Positions 23,745-34,373 of a stretch of 64,000 bases of DNA are shown piece by piece. The DNA is from Rusavskia elegans (lineage: Eukaryota > Ascomycota > Lecanoromycetes > Teloschistales > Teloschistaceae): the NCBI GenBank assembly GCA_011316305.1, contig SAUG01000020.1, positions 62,001 through 126,000 of the forward strand, given 5' to 3'. Numbering within the stretch: the stretch's first letter is position 1; each line of letters opens with the position of its first letter. Below the pieces are notes generated by a model, which was not told the origin of the DNA, did not search any database, and saw only the letters and a program-made list of their open reading frames with translations. The translations under genes were made by a program, and so were the position numbers.

Positions 23745-24654
23745 ATGGCTACCACTAACAACTCCGAACAACACCAGGAAGCCTTTGGCCACCCTGAACA
23801 GCACCAGGAAGCCCATGAAGAGACTCTTGGGGCTGCTGCTCAGCAACAGCCCATCGTAGAAGCTGCAGCAGCACCCCAGCCCCAGATGTCTGAGGGAGAG
23901 AAGAAAGCCTTGCAGATCCATAACCAAGGTAAAACCAATCCCTATCAATACCCTTGTCATTACGACTCATTGCATCCCTGTATTCTGTCTTATCTCTTGA
24001 GAACAATCTTCTGCAGTCGGCATGGCGCCGTCTTTCTCCCTCATCTCTCGGTCATCATTGTACCCAAGATCTTGTTATCCCAAGACCTTGTTAACTTCAA
24101 CCTCACACACCTCTTTGCTGCCCACTGTACCCTACACAAACCTACTTATCTACACCGCTGACATACTTTCAGCCCGTCGCGACGTCTCCAAATCCACCGG
24201 CCACGCACGCCCCGATCTCGTCTGGGACAACAAACTCGAAAAAGACGCCACAGCATACGCGCAGTATCTCTGCCGCGCCAACAAAGGCCTCCAACACAGC
24301 AGCGGTGACCAGCGCCCCGGCCAAGGCGAAAACTTGGCGTGGAGCAAGCCGAATGGCAGCGTAGAATCCGGAAGCCAAATGTGGATGAACGAGAAGAAGA
24401 ATTATCATGGCGAGAAGATCGGTGAGGGGAACTTTGGGGCTTATGGTCATTATACCCAGGTATGTTGAGGCGTATGTTCCTTTGTGTATGTAGGGTTTTT
24501 TTGGAGCTGATGTGTGGGTGGCGAATAGGCGATTTGGCCGAGTACGACGAGGATTGGTGTGGGTATGGCTCGCGATGATGATGGTGGTGTGTTTGTTGTG
24601 GGACGTTATTCGCCGCCGGGTAACTTCATTGGAAAGAGCGCATACACTGGTTAA
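23745..24654 (+). CDS. CAP/SCP (PR-1-like) domain protein without signal peptide
   Basis: Three exons: 23745-23928, 24173-24459 and 24529-24654, giving 198 residues. The first 50 residues are Gln/His/Ala/Glu-rich (QHQEAFGHPEQHQEAHEE). Then comes a CAP domain: HNQARRDVSKSTGHARPDLV, WDNKLEKDATAYAQYLC, QGENLAW, MWMNEKKNY, then the CAP1-type signature GAYGHYTQ, split by intron 2, and AIWPSTTRIGVGMA, ending in NFIGKSAYTG. The splice phases were checked and agree. CAP proteins are normally secreted sterol/lipid-binding proteins; no signal peptide or membrane segment is visible here, so either an upstream exon is missed or the protein is intracellular. Intron 1 (244 nt) is long for this window. Confidence 0.85.
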
Positions 24655-25018
24655 ACGTTGTACGCGTTGGGCTACTCGATGTATGGTTGGTGTCCAGGTG
24701 AGAAGCCGGTGGTAGATTGTATGGCTGGCGTTTTGTATTCACTTGGTACTCTTCGGCATTCCTTTTGAAGAATCCAATAAGTCACGCTTCCCTTTCTCTC
24801 TCGCGTTTCATCTCAAGCTTTTGACGCATACAAACACTATCGTTAACGATTCGTGTGCAGCGACAAGGTAGGTTTATACCAACATCTCTGTCAGCTCAAG
24901 GGTCTGCGCCAGCAAAGTCGAGGTCGACCTGATAGGGCAATATTACGAGTCGGATGGAGAGTGCTGCTAGGCGTGAGCGTATTACCAATACACCTGGAAA
25001 CAGTACACGAAGAATTAG

Positions 25019-25480
25019 AACTCAGGGATCCTTGCTCTGGCCAGGATTGTGGACACCTTGCAGCGACAAATGGAGGTCAGGAGTTTTGATGGTCCGCCGG
25101 ATATATCGGACGTATACGACAACACTTTACAGCTAATAGATAAGCGGGTAGATATCTTAGCGTCACACACTAGGAGTAAGGAATACTAAAAATCGACGGT
25201 AAAAAGACAGCAAGCTGTCTCGCGGCGAGCAGAAAAACTCGGACACTAATCCCGATACGGATATCACCCGTATTCTTTGAATTGAAAGGTAACCACGTAG
25301 AGCAATTAAATAGAGCTGATCCTAGGGCGTTTAATAGAACATCGACCTGCTAGTATACTGCTAAAGTTTTAGAGCGATTATCTATAGGAAAGGTTTATTA
25401 TAAAGTATATAAATTATTCGATATATTTCCTGTTCCGGATTAGTGTCCGAGTTTTTCTGCTCGCCGCGAGGCTGTCTAAT
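25019..25480 (-). mobile_element. Non-autonomous Helentron derivative, interrupted by a MITE
   Basis: Read on the minus strand, it starts TTAGACAGCTTGCTGTC and follows the 5' end of the large Helentron for about 150 bp (TTTACCGTCGATTTTT, TATCTATTAGCTGTAAAG, CCGATATATCC), then jumps to the Helentron 3' end (AATCCTGGCCAGAGCAAGGA, with the same terminal hairpin) and stops at about 25019. The flanks are TT on both sides. Without the 252 bp insertion at 25219-25470 and its 5 bp duplication it is about 205 bp and encodes nothing. Unlike the large copy it is not RIP-mutated, which shows what the original termini looked like. Confidence 0.82.
25219..25470. mobile_element. 252 bp MITE with 5 bp target-site duplication
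   Basis: Terminal inverted repeats of about 34 bp with outer tip CTCGCGGCGAGCAGAAAAAC and continuing to GGACACTAATCC. GCTGT flanks both ends (25214-25218 and 25471-25475) and lies within the terminal palindrome of the Helentron derivative, so the MITE jumped into it. The interior is AT-rich with no reading frame of note. Solitary copies of the same terminus are at 38916-38946 and 54470-54514. Confidence 0.85.
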
Positions 25481-25756
25481 GAACACTGTCGCAAGGAACC
25501 CCGATCAGGGCAAGTGTCTATCGCTGTTCTCAACTGATGTGATCAAATCTGGCAAAGTGATGAACATGTCGTTTGTCACGTGGTCCAATATGTGCTCATT
25601 TCTTCTTATCACTCTTCGCTATTATTATATATAACTTTTCTCCTACTAGGTTTCAAGTGTAAGAAAAACACAAGCCAACAATCCATACAATCTCCTTCAT
25701 TGATTACACCAACAACATCAATCGTGGAATTCGAAGACTCATCCACCTCATCCAAC

Positions 25757-27142
25757 ATGCCGCAAGCTCATCTCCTCGGACTCCCGAACGAGCTTCTCCT
25801 ACAGATAATCCCACACCTCACGCACGAAGATCTGGAGAACTTTTCCGGAAGCTGCAAAGACGCCCACAGTATCTGCAAGGAAGCGATGACTTCACACCTA
25901 GAAAAGAAACGTCTATACGCCCTCGTAGAGACTCGCGCCCTACCCTCCTCCGCGTACAGCTTGGAGAGTCCACCGGCCTCAAAGTACAGGGCTACCTCAA
26001 TGGAAATAATCACCGATGCGCTGGACAACGAAGGAATCTTAGGCGGATACGTCGAGAAATTGGTCCTACGCTGTACTACGCTGCCACCCCTGGAAATAGA
26101 AGCTTTAAGGCGATCGCTTCGTTTGCGAAGCTCGATTCCAATCGGTCATCCCGCAAAGCACGCTGCCAAATGTCCATGCACCGGCCATCTCTTGGCTGTA
26201 GATGACCTCTGGCTTCACAACGCCCTTCTGTTCGTCGCTTCGACGCGCCTGAAATGGCTCGATATTGATCGCTCTGCTGCCTGGAGACTAGCGCCGTACA
26301 TCGACTTTCATCTCGACAAACTAGGTACAGAGCTCCCAGCAGCATTAAAAAGCCTCGAAACAGTGCGCGTAGGCCAGTTGTTGGATGAAAGAGGGAGTCT
26401 TGAGACTGCTTTGGGTGATATCTTACCCTTTACGGGATTGCCGGGCATGCATACACTCCAGCTGCACCATCTCGTTAACGAACCAGGTCTACTACGCGAG
26501 CGCTCTCCCGTCCGACCCGGCAGCATCGCCTCGCTCGTCAAACTCGAGCTGCTCAATAGTCTCATCACCGCCGAAGGCCTGGCTCTTATCCTCACGCCCA
26601 CCAAAATTAACACCATCGAGCACTTCACCTACGAAGTGAACCTGGGATCAGACCATGCGCTAGGCCAATACGATTGGGATTCGCGTGCCATTATACGCGA
26701 AGTCCGGCACCACGCGCTCGAAAGCCTGACACACCTGACCATTATCGGAAGCCACCACGTCGAAATCATGGGACAGCGCAGTTGCGGCGGTTTCATCGGG
26801 TCGCTGACCACATTTGCGCGACTGCAACATGTGCATTTGGAATGCTACATGCTTATCTTTAAGCGGAGGTATGGTGGTAGTCCTATTGTTTCTGGGGACG
26901 ATAGTGATGATCGATTGTCGGATCTGCCAACCCAATCGATCGTTGATCTCTTCCCCCCGTCGCTCGAGACGCTGAAGTTGGTTCGGAGAGATCAGGCGGA
27001 GAAACAGATGCAGCGGATGTTGGCTGGTGTGGTGGTTGGATGTGAGGTTTTGCCGCGATTGAAGGAGGTGGAGGTTCAGCAGGCGGAGGCGACGTATCTA
27101 TCGGATTCGGAAGCAGAGTTCTTGAGGAGAAAAGGTTATTGA
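25757..27142 (+). CDS. F-box protein
   Basis: A 461-residue single-exon protein beginning MPQAHLLGLPNELLLQIIPH, a clear F-box (LPxELLxxI...LxxxDLxxFxxxCK, residues about 7-45). The rest has leucine-rich segments spaced like degenerate LRRs (LKWLDIDRS, LETVRVGQL, SLVKLELLNS, LETLKLVRR), suggesting an SCF ubiquitin-ligase substrate adaptor. The frame is open 59 codons further upstream, but the ATG at 25757 is placed correctly for the F-box; the codons before it show only a hydrophobic non-conserved stretch. Its presumed promoter contains the Helentron/MITE insertion ending at 25480. Confidence 0.78.
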   Translation: MPQAHLLGLPNELLLQIIPHLTHEDLENFSGSCKDAHSICKEAMTSHLEKKRLYALVETRALPSSAYSLESPPASKYRATSMEIITDALDNEGILGGYVEKLVLRCTTLPPLEIEALRRSLRLRSSIPIGHPAKHAAKCPCTGHLLAVDDLWLHNALLFVASTRLKWLDIDRSAAWRLAPYIDFHLDKLGTELPAALKSLETVRVGQLLDERGSLETALGDILPFTGLPGMHTLQLHHLVNEPGLLRERSPVRPGSIASLVKLELLNSLITAEGLALILTPTKINTIEHFTYEVNLGSDHALGQYDWDSRAIIREVRHHALESLTHLTIIGSHHVEIMGQRSCGGFIGSLTTFARLQHVHLECYMLIFKRRYGGSPIVSGDDSDDRLSDLPTQSIVDLFPPSLETLKLVRRDQAEKQMQRMLAGVVVGCEVLPRLKEVEVQQAEATYLSDSEAEFLRRKGY

Positions 27143-28265
27143 TGAATCAATTGGATCTGCGGAGGCGAGGTGGCAGATAATACTGAATAAGTAAGCAGTT
27201 TCTGCCTCCGTTTTCCAGGGGGCGCTGTGAAACATTACTCAAGTATTTGGCTTTACCATCTTGAATGACTTGGTCAATCATTGAAAGACGTCAATATTCA
27301 CTCCTGCATTGAATTTTGCCTGCCGTTCGCTGTCTTGCTAAGCTTTGTACATCGGCTGGACTTACTTCGATGAAGATGACCCGATAGAGCTGGCTTGATC
27401 GATACTCTCCCTTCTATACCGTACTGTTGCAGTGTAGGATCGATACTCGAGCCCATACCGTGAGCTAGAGCTCCAAGTAAGTCTTTGAGCGCTATACCCC
27501 TATTCAGTCCCGAGACTGGTGAAACAACCGCGCAGAATGGTTTCGATTTATTCGTGAGTCTTAGTCTTATTAGTTCTTCCCAAAGCCTGGTACAATTAAT
27601 CTTATCCCTTGGACTCAATACCATCGAAATTTGCCAGTAGCTGGCGTACAGTAGTGTCTTATCATGGTTGGGATGGGAAGGCAAACTCCTGAACGACCGC
27701 TTTCGACTTCTCGACTTCCATCTGTAACTTCTGGGAGTGCCTGTCGACAGATGTGATTAGACTAACAGCGCCTCGGCAGTTCAGCGGTATGGCTGCCGAT
27801 ACAGCTCGCTCAATCCGACATGGAGCACATCTACCAGCTCACCGCTAAAAGTAGCTCGAACTCTTTTAAGAGAAGATAACATGGAGTAATGTTTTCTTCT
27901 CTTTGATCTGTGTCCGTGTTGTAGATATTTCTGCTGGGTGGTTGAGATTTTTGATAATCTGTACTTGACTGACAGTGTGAATGCTAGATGATTGATCCGA
28001 CATCTGCTACTGGACATGGAGACGTAAAAAGTCCCGAAAATTACTGCATGAGAGAAAGATACTCGTGACGACCCACGTGAGATATTACCAGATCGGGCCT
28101 AGCGTTACCGCGAACCAAATCCAGTGGCGAGACTTCAAGGGGACAAATCCCCCAGTAAGGCTCGCAACAATGCCTTGTCGATGGAACTGGAGATGACAAA
28201 ACGGTCCTGTCAATGGTCTCCATCGCTTGGCCAATGACGTCCATCTTGCTCGCCCACTCACCACC
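27143..28265. other. Intergenic, nothing recognised
   Basis: Holds only non-conserved open frames (for example 27298-27684 on the minus strand, which opens at TTG rather than ATG). The 60 bp before 28266 are pyrimidine-rich and end in CACCATG, a good start context for the next gene. Confidence 0.45.
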
Positions 28266-29555
28266 ATGTTCCTCCCCAAGCCAGTGCGCGCATTGGCCCT
28301 GGCTTCGACTGTTCTCCTCATCTTTCTCCTTCTCCAGCTCTCCAGGAAGGCCCCACCAGTCAAAGAGCCAAGGGTTGTATATCCTGACATGAAGACCGAT
28401 CCTAACCTAGAAGGTTTGTATCCCTAAGCCTGACTCTTGAACAGAAGCTCAATCCTCCCAGAAACCCACGAACCCGCCGGCCATCTATGGCGAGCCGACG
28501 ATTACGCCGTCGACAATCCCAACTCCCCCCGAATAAACGCCACCATCCTCTCCCTCGTCCGCAACGAAGAAGTTGACGGCATGGTTACGTCCATGCGCGA
28601 CCTCGAACGGACCTGGAACCACAAATTCAACTACCCCTGGACCTTCTTCAACGACAAACCCTTCAACGAAGAATTCAAGACCAAAACCCGTGCCGAAACC
28701 CGCGCTCCCTGCTACTATGAAGTTATTCCCAAGGAACACTGGGCTGTCCCCAACTGGATAAATCAAGATCTGGTGCGCGAAAGCGGCAAGATTCTCGCCG
28801 ACGAAGGCGCCCAATACGGCAATATGATCTCCTACCATCAAATGTGTCGGTGGAACAGCGGCATGTTCTATCACCACCCTGCATTGAAAAACATACGGTA
28901 TTACTGGAGGGTGGAACCCAAAGTGCATTTCTTCTGCGACGTCGACTACGACGTCTTCCGCTACATGCAAGACCACAACAAAACCTACGGCTTCACCATC
29001 AACCTCTACGACGACCCCAAAACCATGCCCTCCCTCTGGCCCGAAACAATGCGTTTCACCGAAGCTCACCCTGAGCACCTGAAACCCGACACCGACACCG
29101 CGCGACCGTGGCTGGAAGACAAGGAGCGCAGGCCCGAGCACAATGAAAAGGCGAACGGATACTCGACGTGTCATTTCTGGAGCAATTTCGAGATCGCGGA
29201 CATGGAGTTTTGGCGGAGCCGGGCGTATGAGGATTATTTCAACCATTTGGATCGGGCGGGGGGGTTCTTTTATGAGAGGTGGGGGGATGCGCCCGTGCAT
29301 TCGATTGCGTTGGGCTTGTTTGAGGATAAGAGTAAGATTCATTGGTATGTCCTCTTTCGAGATTTGGGGGTTTGGAGAAAGCTAAAGGGGTAACGTAGGT
29401 TCCGAGATATTGGCTACCAACACATTCCCTACTTCAACTGCCCGAATTCGCCGAAGTGCACAGGTTGCAGAAAAGGCCTGTTCACGGATGGAGAAGATTT
29501 TCTATACAAGGAGGACTGCCGACCGAACTGGTTTAAATACGTTGGGAAGGGATGA
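28266..29555 (+). CDS. KTR-family alpha-1,2-mannosyltransferase (GT15)
   Basis: Three exons (28266-28413, 28462-29344, 29399-29555) give 395 residues. The N-terminus (ALALASTVLLIFLLLQL, residues about 9-25) is a signal anchor of a type II Golgi protein. The lumenal domain has the KTR/KRE2 landmarks: ATILSLVRNEEVDGM, YPWTFFNDKPFNEEF, HQMCRWNSGMFYHHP, YYWRVEPKVHFFCDV, CHFWSNFEIADMEFWRS, GGFFYERWGDAPVHS, and a Cys-rich end, YFNCPNSPKC. The family adds alpha-1,2-mannose to N- and O-glycans. Intron 1 (48 nt) is chosen because its phase fits and a CTGAC branch site lies within it; shorter alternatives would be below normal intron length. The catalytic region is complete, so it should be active. Confidence 0.9.
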
Positions 29556-30093
29556 CAGCGAGGTGACGCATACTCGACACATCAATAGTAAAAAAAATAT
29601 GGGAGTGTATATATGTACAGGGGGAAGGAACTGCTTCGAGACCGGATGCTTGAAGCGGAACGGACATAGGCGATCATTGTAATATATCTATCTATCCTGG
29701 TCGTGGGTTTTGGAGCATAGACGATTGGCGCTGTAAGGAGTGAATGGCAATATGATCTTTGAGACCATCCACAAGACTCCATCCGAATCTTGATCCTAGC
29801 CACAAGACGATCACCGTAGGCACGAACTGTCCAGCCGGCCCGTTGTCGTTCCGGCGAAAGCAAAACGACAGATTCCACATGCTATGCCTTTCGGAGAGCT
29901 TTCTTCAGCCTATGTGCAATAACAATACATACACACTCGCCCTCCACAAATATAGAATTCTATCATCTCCATGCTCGAATAGCGCACCGAGCGCCAGCCC
30001 TTTCAACCCTCTTCCACCAATCGGTCCCTTGGATATGAAATGATATCTCCGTTCCCGTTCCCCACCGCGCCTTTCCTTCGAGTGTAGGTGTGG
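29556..30093. other. Convergent intergenic region (3' ends of KTR and COX6)
   Basis: Lies between two convergent genes. No gene seen. Presumed to hold both 3' UTRs; AATAAC and ATATATC-like A/T-rich motifs are present but no polyadenylation site can be fixed. Confidence 0.4.
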
Positions 30094-30967
30094 TTATGAG
30101 GCTGGTTCTGGGTAGAGGTCTTCTTTGAGGTTGACGCCGAGTTCTTCGCGGAGGGGTTTGAGATCGTCGAGGTATTCTTCGTATTGGCCTTGGTTTTCGA
30201 CTTTGGCTTTTATTCCTAATGAGGGGGGTGTTAGCGTGGATTTGCTGTGTGACTTCCAAGCGTTTCTGAGCTTTCGTTCTGTGTAAAAATTGGGGATGGG
30301 GTCGAGAAGATATGTGCGGTGGATGTGTTCTTCGAGGGGGGTCATACCTTCGAAAATCCGGACAGCAGTCGGGTAATCATTGACTCTCCTCGCCGCTCTC
30401 AACGCGGCGGTGATGACAGACGGCGAAGGAACGAGATCGTACGCAAAAGCGTTATTCAGGTTGCGCTGGTCCATGTGTAAGCTATCCATCCATCCATCCA
30501 TCCATCCATCCATCCATCCAGCAGCCAGCAGCCAGCAGCCAGCACATTTCGCAGCAAACGCCGGCCATTGGGACTGGGTGCTCACCTGCAGTTCAAAGAC
30601 ATCCTGCACGGCATCGAATTCCTTTTCGTATCTGTATCCCAAGCGGAGGGGATCTTTGGTCAGCCAATTGATCTTCCCATCTACCACAACACAAATGGAT
30701 TGCTCCTCCGGGAGGCAGGCTATCTCCTTCTCTTCTCCTTGGTGGGAGTCCTCACCTCGCAGTAAACTCCTCAAAGGTCTCTTCACCATGTTCACCACTC
30801 CTCCTCCTCGCAGTCGTACTAAAGGTGTGCGTACTCCCATACCCCCCAACAGCAACAGGGGCCCACAGCCGTCGCGGCACCGCAGAGCAGCATGTTGGTG
30901 ATCGGAGAAGGGCAGCAGAGGGAGAGTGGGTGCGCGTGGCAAGGCGCAGGAGAGCAGATGTCGACAT
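30094..30967 (-). CDS. COX6: Cytochrome c oxidase subunit VI (mammalian Va)
   Basis: Four exons on the minus strand (30967-30756, 30631-30586, 30465-30348, 30215-30094) give 165 residues; all phases agree. The first 50-60 residues are Arg/Ser/Ala-rich without acids (MSTSALLRLATRTHS), a mitochondrial presequence. The mature part is the conserved COX5A fold: EETFEEFTAR joined to YEKEFDAVQDVFELQ, RNLNNAFAYDLVPSPSVI, ALRAARRVNDYPTAVRIFE and EELGVNLKEDLYPEPAS. The protein is a matrix-side nuclear subunit of respiratory complex IV. Intron 2 contains a tetranucleotide microsatellite. The longest open frame on this strand reads through all three introns and is not the real product. Confidence 0.95.
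30484..30520 (+). repeat. (ATCC)n microsatellite in COX6 intron 2
   Basis: Nine tandem ATCC units, followed by AGCAGCC-type short repeats to about 30540, all within the second intron of COX6, so length changes would not alter the protein. Confidence 0.95.
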
Positions 30968-31542
30968 CGATGGGAGTGGTGTGGTCTTGAACGGCTGTCG
31001 GCGAAGGCGAAGAGTAGAGGTGCGATGTGAGCTCAGGTACGAAATTGGAAGATCTTGATGCAGAACGGATTGCAGCTCTGACAGCGGACATTGGCCAATG
31101 AGAGAGCAGGAGAGGCTGGATGACATAATCAGGGAAAAAGAGCCGCGGCCTTATGGGTACGGAGGACGGAAGAGCTTTGCTGCAAGGGGTCCACACTTTC
31201 CCAAATATTCTCTCGTCGATCTACTTGACCTCAGCAAGGAGGATACTTCGATACACGATTCCGCTTACGATTACTGGATTGATACTATCTCGTAAGATGA
31301 ACGTCGAGATGAACCTTGTGACTAGAGCTGATTCGTGGCAAGCAAGTCGGATACGAGGACTGCTACGTCTGCTGGTAGGCTTAGACGTAGGTGCTTTATA
31401 CTGTACATGCTGTCGCTACCACCGAACTATGGCTGTCTCGTCGACAAGGTCTCCCCGAGTACAGGGGCTGAAGTCAGTACTTACCACGACTTCCAGACAA
31501 TCGACCTAATAAGTACATCACTCTACACCTGTTCCCGTCATT
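30968..31542. other. Intergenic, nothing recognised
   Basis: Upstream of COX6 and downstream of the protease gene. Probably contains the COX6 promoter: CCAAT appears on the plus strand at about 31093 (TGGCCAATGAG), about 130 bp upstream of the COX6 ATG, a common fungal HAP-complex site context; this is an inference from motif only. Confidence 0.4.
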
Positions 31543-33980
31543 CTAGTCCATAGCAAGCGAGACCTTATACCCCTCGCCAACGACCTGATTCATACTCTCG
31601 AGCAGCTCCTCTGCATCCGTCACATAGCTCACAGAACCCGGAGTCAGCGTCTCCGTCTGCAATCCTCCAAACAGCTGACCCACCAACATCCCGTTCCTAG
31701 TCCAGACAAAGGCACCGGAATCCCCTTTCTGGCCACAACACACAGGCTCGGTCGCGGAGGACTGGATGGCTGGGTAGACGAAGCAATGTTCGCTGGAAGG
31801 CTTCAAGCCGAGACGTGCGTCATCAGGGAATCTGCAATCGGCCATGAGAGCAGATTTCTTGCATGCTGTGAGGCCTGTGCGGGCTCCGACTTTGAACACC
31901 TTCTCCTTACGAGCTGCGACGTCGTGGCAGGATGTGACGCCTCGCAAGTTATGGCCGGAGACATAGGGAGCAGTGGCGGGACTAGGCCAACGCTCTCTCG
32001 GTGGGATCATATTGCTGCCAACACGACTGTCATTGTCGAATTGTACCAACGTCCAATCAAGTCTACCGTTATAGCTTGTGCGATGCATGAAGCCCGAAGC
32101 CAGCCAAAGCCTTCCAAGGTTTTGCTTGGTGTCATCGAAGAATTGCTTCTTGTCGTTGTATTTTTCTTGCTCTCTTGTTAAACGGGTATGTGCGTCTTGC
32201 ACATGTGCTGGATCGGTTGCAGTGTTCAGTTCGACTCGGATGGTTTCGATCGTATTCACAAGCTCCTGCATGGTGCGGTCGTGCTTTCTTCTACTTGGTG
32301 ATTCTAGTAGCATGTCTTTTCTGTTTTGGGCGCCGGCCATCCCGTGGCGATCGATGACTACCTTGGGTTAGCATGCATTCATGATGCCCTTCGTCTGCTA
32401 GCGTGTTCCCTCAGCTCTACTAGTCAATCGGTTGCAGGGGTCACGTATGCCAACTACACATCTACAACTGACACCGGAGCAATCGATAGAACGGTATCCT
32501 TTATCGAGGTAACGGCTGTTGTGCGCCTATCATTGCATGACGAGTCTTGAATGGCAGAGGGAACACACAGTTTAGCAGACGAAGGGATACTCAGTGGGTT
32601 ACTCACTGTTTATTTCACTGTTATTAGGGATCTCCGCACGGATTGCGCTACCATCAGCTGCTGTGGCAAAGCTGGTTCTCTTGAACACGTCTCGTGCAAC
32701 ATGGTAGTTCAGAACCGCCATCTTCTTATGCGTCCCATCGACCCCGCTGACGGTGACCAGGCCTCCGATTGTGCCGTAAGGACCAGGGATCGGCTGCCCT
32801 GAACCTTGCTCAAAATCCCGTGCAGGTCCAAAATCCGCCCCCAGGCCAACCGAGAAGCTGTACGGTCCCCTGATAACATCTCCCATTTCCTCCGACTTGA
32901 TCGTCGGAGGGCATAGGGTGAAAACAGATCGAACATTAGCACCTCTTTCGATCTCAATTTGGACTGCCGGCAAATCGTGCTTGAGCAGAAGCTGCTCAAT
33001 ACTATGTTCAAATCCATACCACTGCCACGGGTCTACATCGTAGCTCATAACAACAAGAAGCACCACGAAAGTCGGGTCCGGCTCGTCGCTCCAGTCGTCC
33101 CAGCCTCTAGGGATCACGTACCCTCGACAGAGGACAACGATAGTCTGCCAGCTATTTCTCACAAAGGGCGATTGGCAGAGAATATCGTGGAGCTGAGGAC
33201 GTATAGTTGGCCATGCGTAGACGATCGGATCCTCCTCCTCGAGAGGTTCGGTGATCCTTGCTCTCGTCAACTGCCACGCGATTATTTCCACGTGGACCGA
33301 GCTGGTCATAGGGTTCGAACGCAGTGTTTCACGGATGGCGTTGGCGGCGTCTAGCCATTGCTGGGTGCAGCTATCGTTCCAGAGAGCTTTCACTGCAAGG
33401 GTCCTAAAGTAGATCTCGGAGTCAGTATGCCCTATTATACAATTGGCTCTGGAGTGGAAAGAGATCGTATGTCTGCACCCATGGCATGGCATTACACCCC
33501 AGAGCTCGATCGACGCCAGTCGAGGTATCGACGGCGTCAATAGAGGTCACGAATGCCTAACATGTCATGGACAGCTTCGAAATCAGGCGAGAGGGCAGTG
33601 AAAGCAGCTCCGTTATCTACTCACATATGCTGTGGGGCGAGTGTTTGACCTTCGATTGTACGATACACAAACTCGATCGGGTCGTCTCCATTGAGCTGAA
33701 CCCCACTGGTCGTCAAAGCAAGGGTGAACACGTCCATATAGCCCCTGATAGCGAAGTATGTTTCATTGTCATAATCGATCAACGTCGTCTCTAATGGAAG
33801 TATCTGTAGTGGTGGACAGCCGACGCGGTACTTCTGCGAGGTGTAGCCTTCCTGGACCAAGAATGATTGAGGGGCTTGGGGCGGTGTGAAAGGGGTGGTG
33901 CCGGCGTTGCGATCATCTTGGACACGTCTTCTTATTACCTCGGACTCGTATTGGGATGTACTTGGCCTTGACTCTGACAT
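31543..33980 (-). CDS. Trypsin-like serine peptidase domain protein
   Basis: Three exons on the minus strand. Exon 1 runs 33980-33625 (start MSESRPSTSQYESEV; GTGAGT donor). Exon 2 ends at 32607 (GTGAGT donor); its start is uncertain, with AG sites near 33405-33470 fitting the phase. Exon 3 runs 32357-31543. The C-terminal half is a chymotrypsin-fold domain: GTIGGLVTVSG, the His motif VLNYHVAR, the Asp motif RLDWTLVQF, KVGARTGLT, and the nucleophile motif GQKGDSGAFVW. All three catalytic residues are present, although the His and Asp are separated by an unusually long linker. No signal peptide is seen, so it is probably intracellular. The N-terminal 250 residues are not recognised. Intron 2 (32358-32606) contains interspersed repeat R copy 2. 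Confidence 0.75.
32478..32591 (+). repeat. Interspersed repeat family R, copy 2 (inside protease intron 2)
   Basis: Same sequence family as 17931-18050 and the same orientation. It lies wholly inside the 249 nt intron of the trypsin-like gene, antisense to it. Other introns in the window are mostly 45-100 nt; removing the repeat would leave about 135 nt, so the insertion may have enlarged this intron. Confidence 0.75.
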
Positions 33981-34373
33981 GTCTTGGGCGGACACATTGA
34001 CTATGCGTCAAAGACTCTGTTGGTGAGTCTGGGCAGTAAGTTTTAAGGAGTACCAGAAGATGGATGAATACTATTATGAGAAAATGTTCCCAGCATATCA
34101 GGACCAAGAGTATTAGTAGCAAAGGTCTAGCGTAGTATCTGCGAGATTCAATCGGAGCCAAGGAATGGATATTGTCGTGATAAGAAACCTAAAGGGCAGA
34201 GATAAGGTATAGGTTATCTGCTTAGCATGTGTGCTAGCTCAATACGAAGGAAGGCAACCACGAAGACATACAAGCTTTGGAGACGAGACGAGAGGAATGT
34301 CTTCAGCTTAAATAGTATCTAAACATAATCTCACTGGCTTGGCAATTTCTTCACGATTAGGTCAAGGTATGAC
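33981..34373. other. Intergenic, nothing recognised
   Basis: Between the protease start and the end of the third F-box-like gene; no supported reading frame. Confidence 0.45.

Noticed and set aside
28485..29342. A 285-codon minus-strand frame
   Set aside because: It is antisense to the KTR mannosyltransferase exon, which has clear family motifs and splice signals; GC-rich third positions leave the opposite frame open.
30094..30942. A single-exon 282-residue reading of the COX6 locus
   Set aside because: It reads through three introns including a tetranucleotide repeat; splicing restores the conserved 165-residue COX6.
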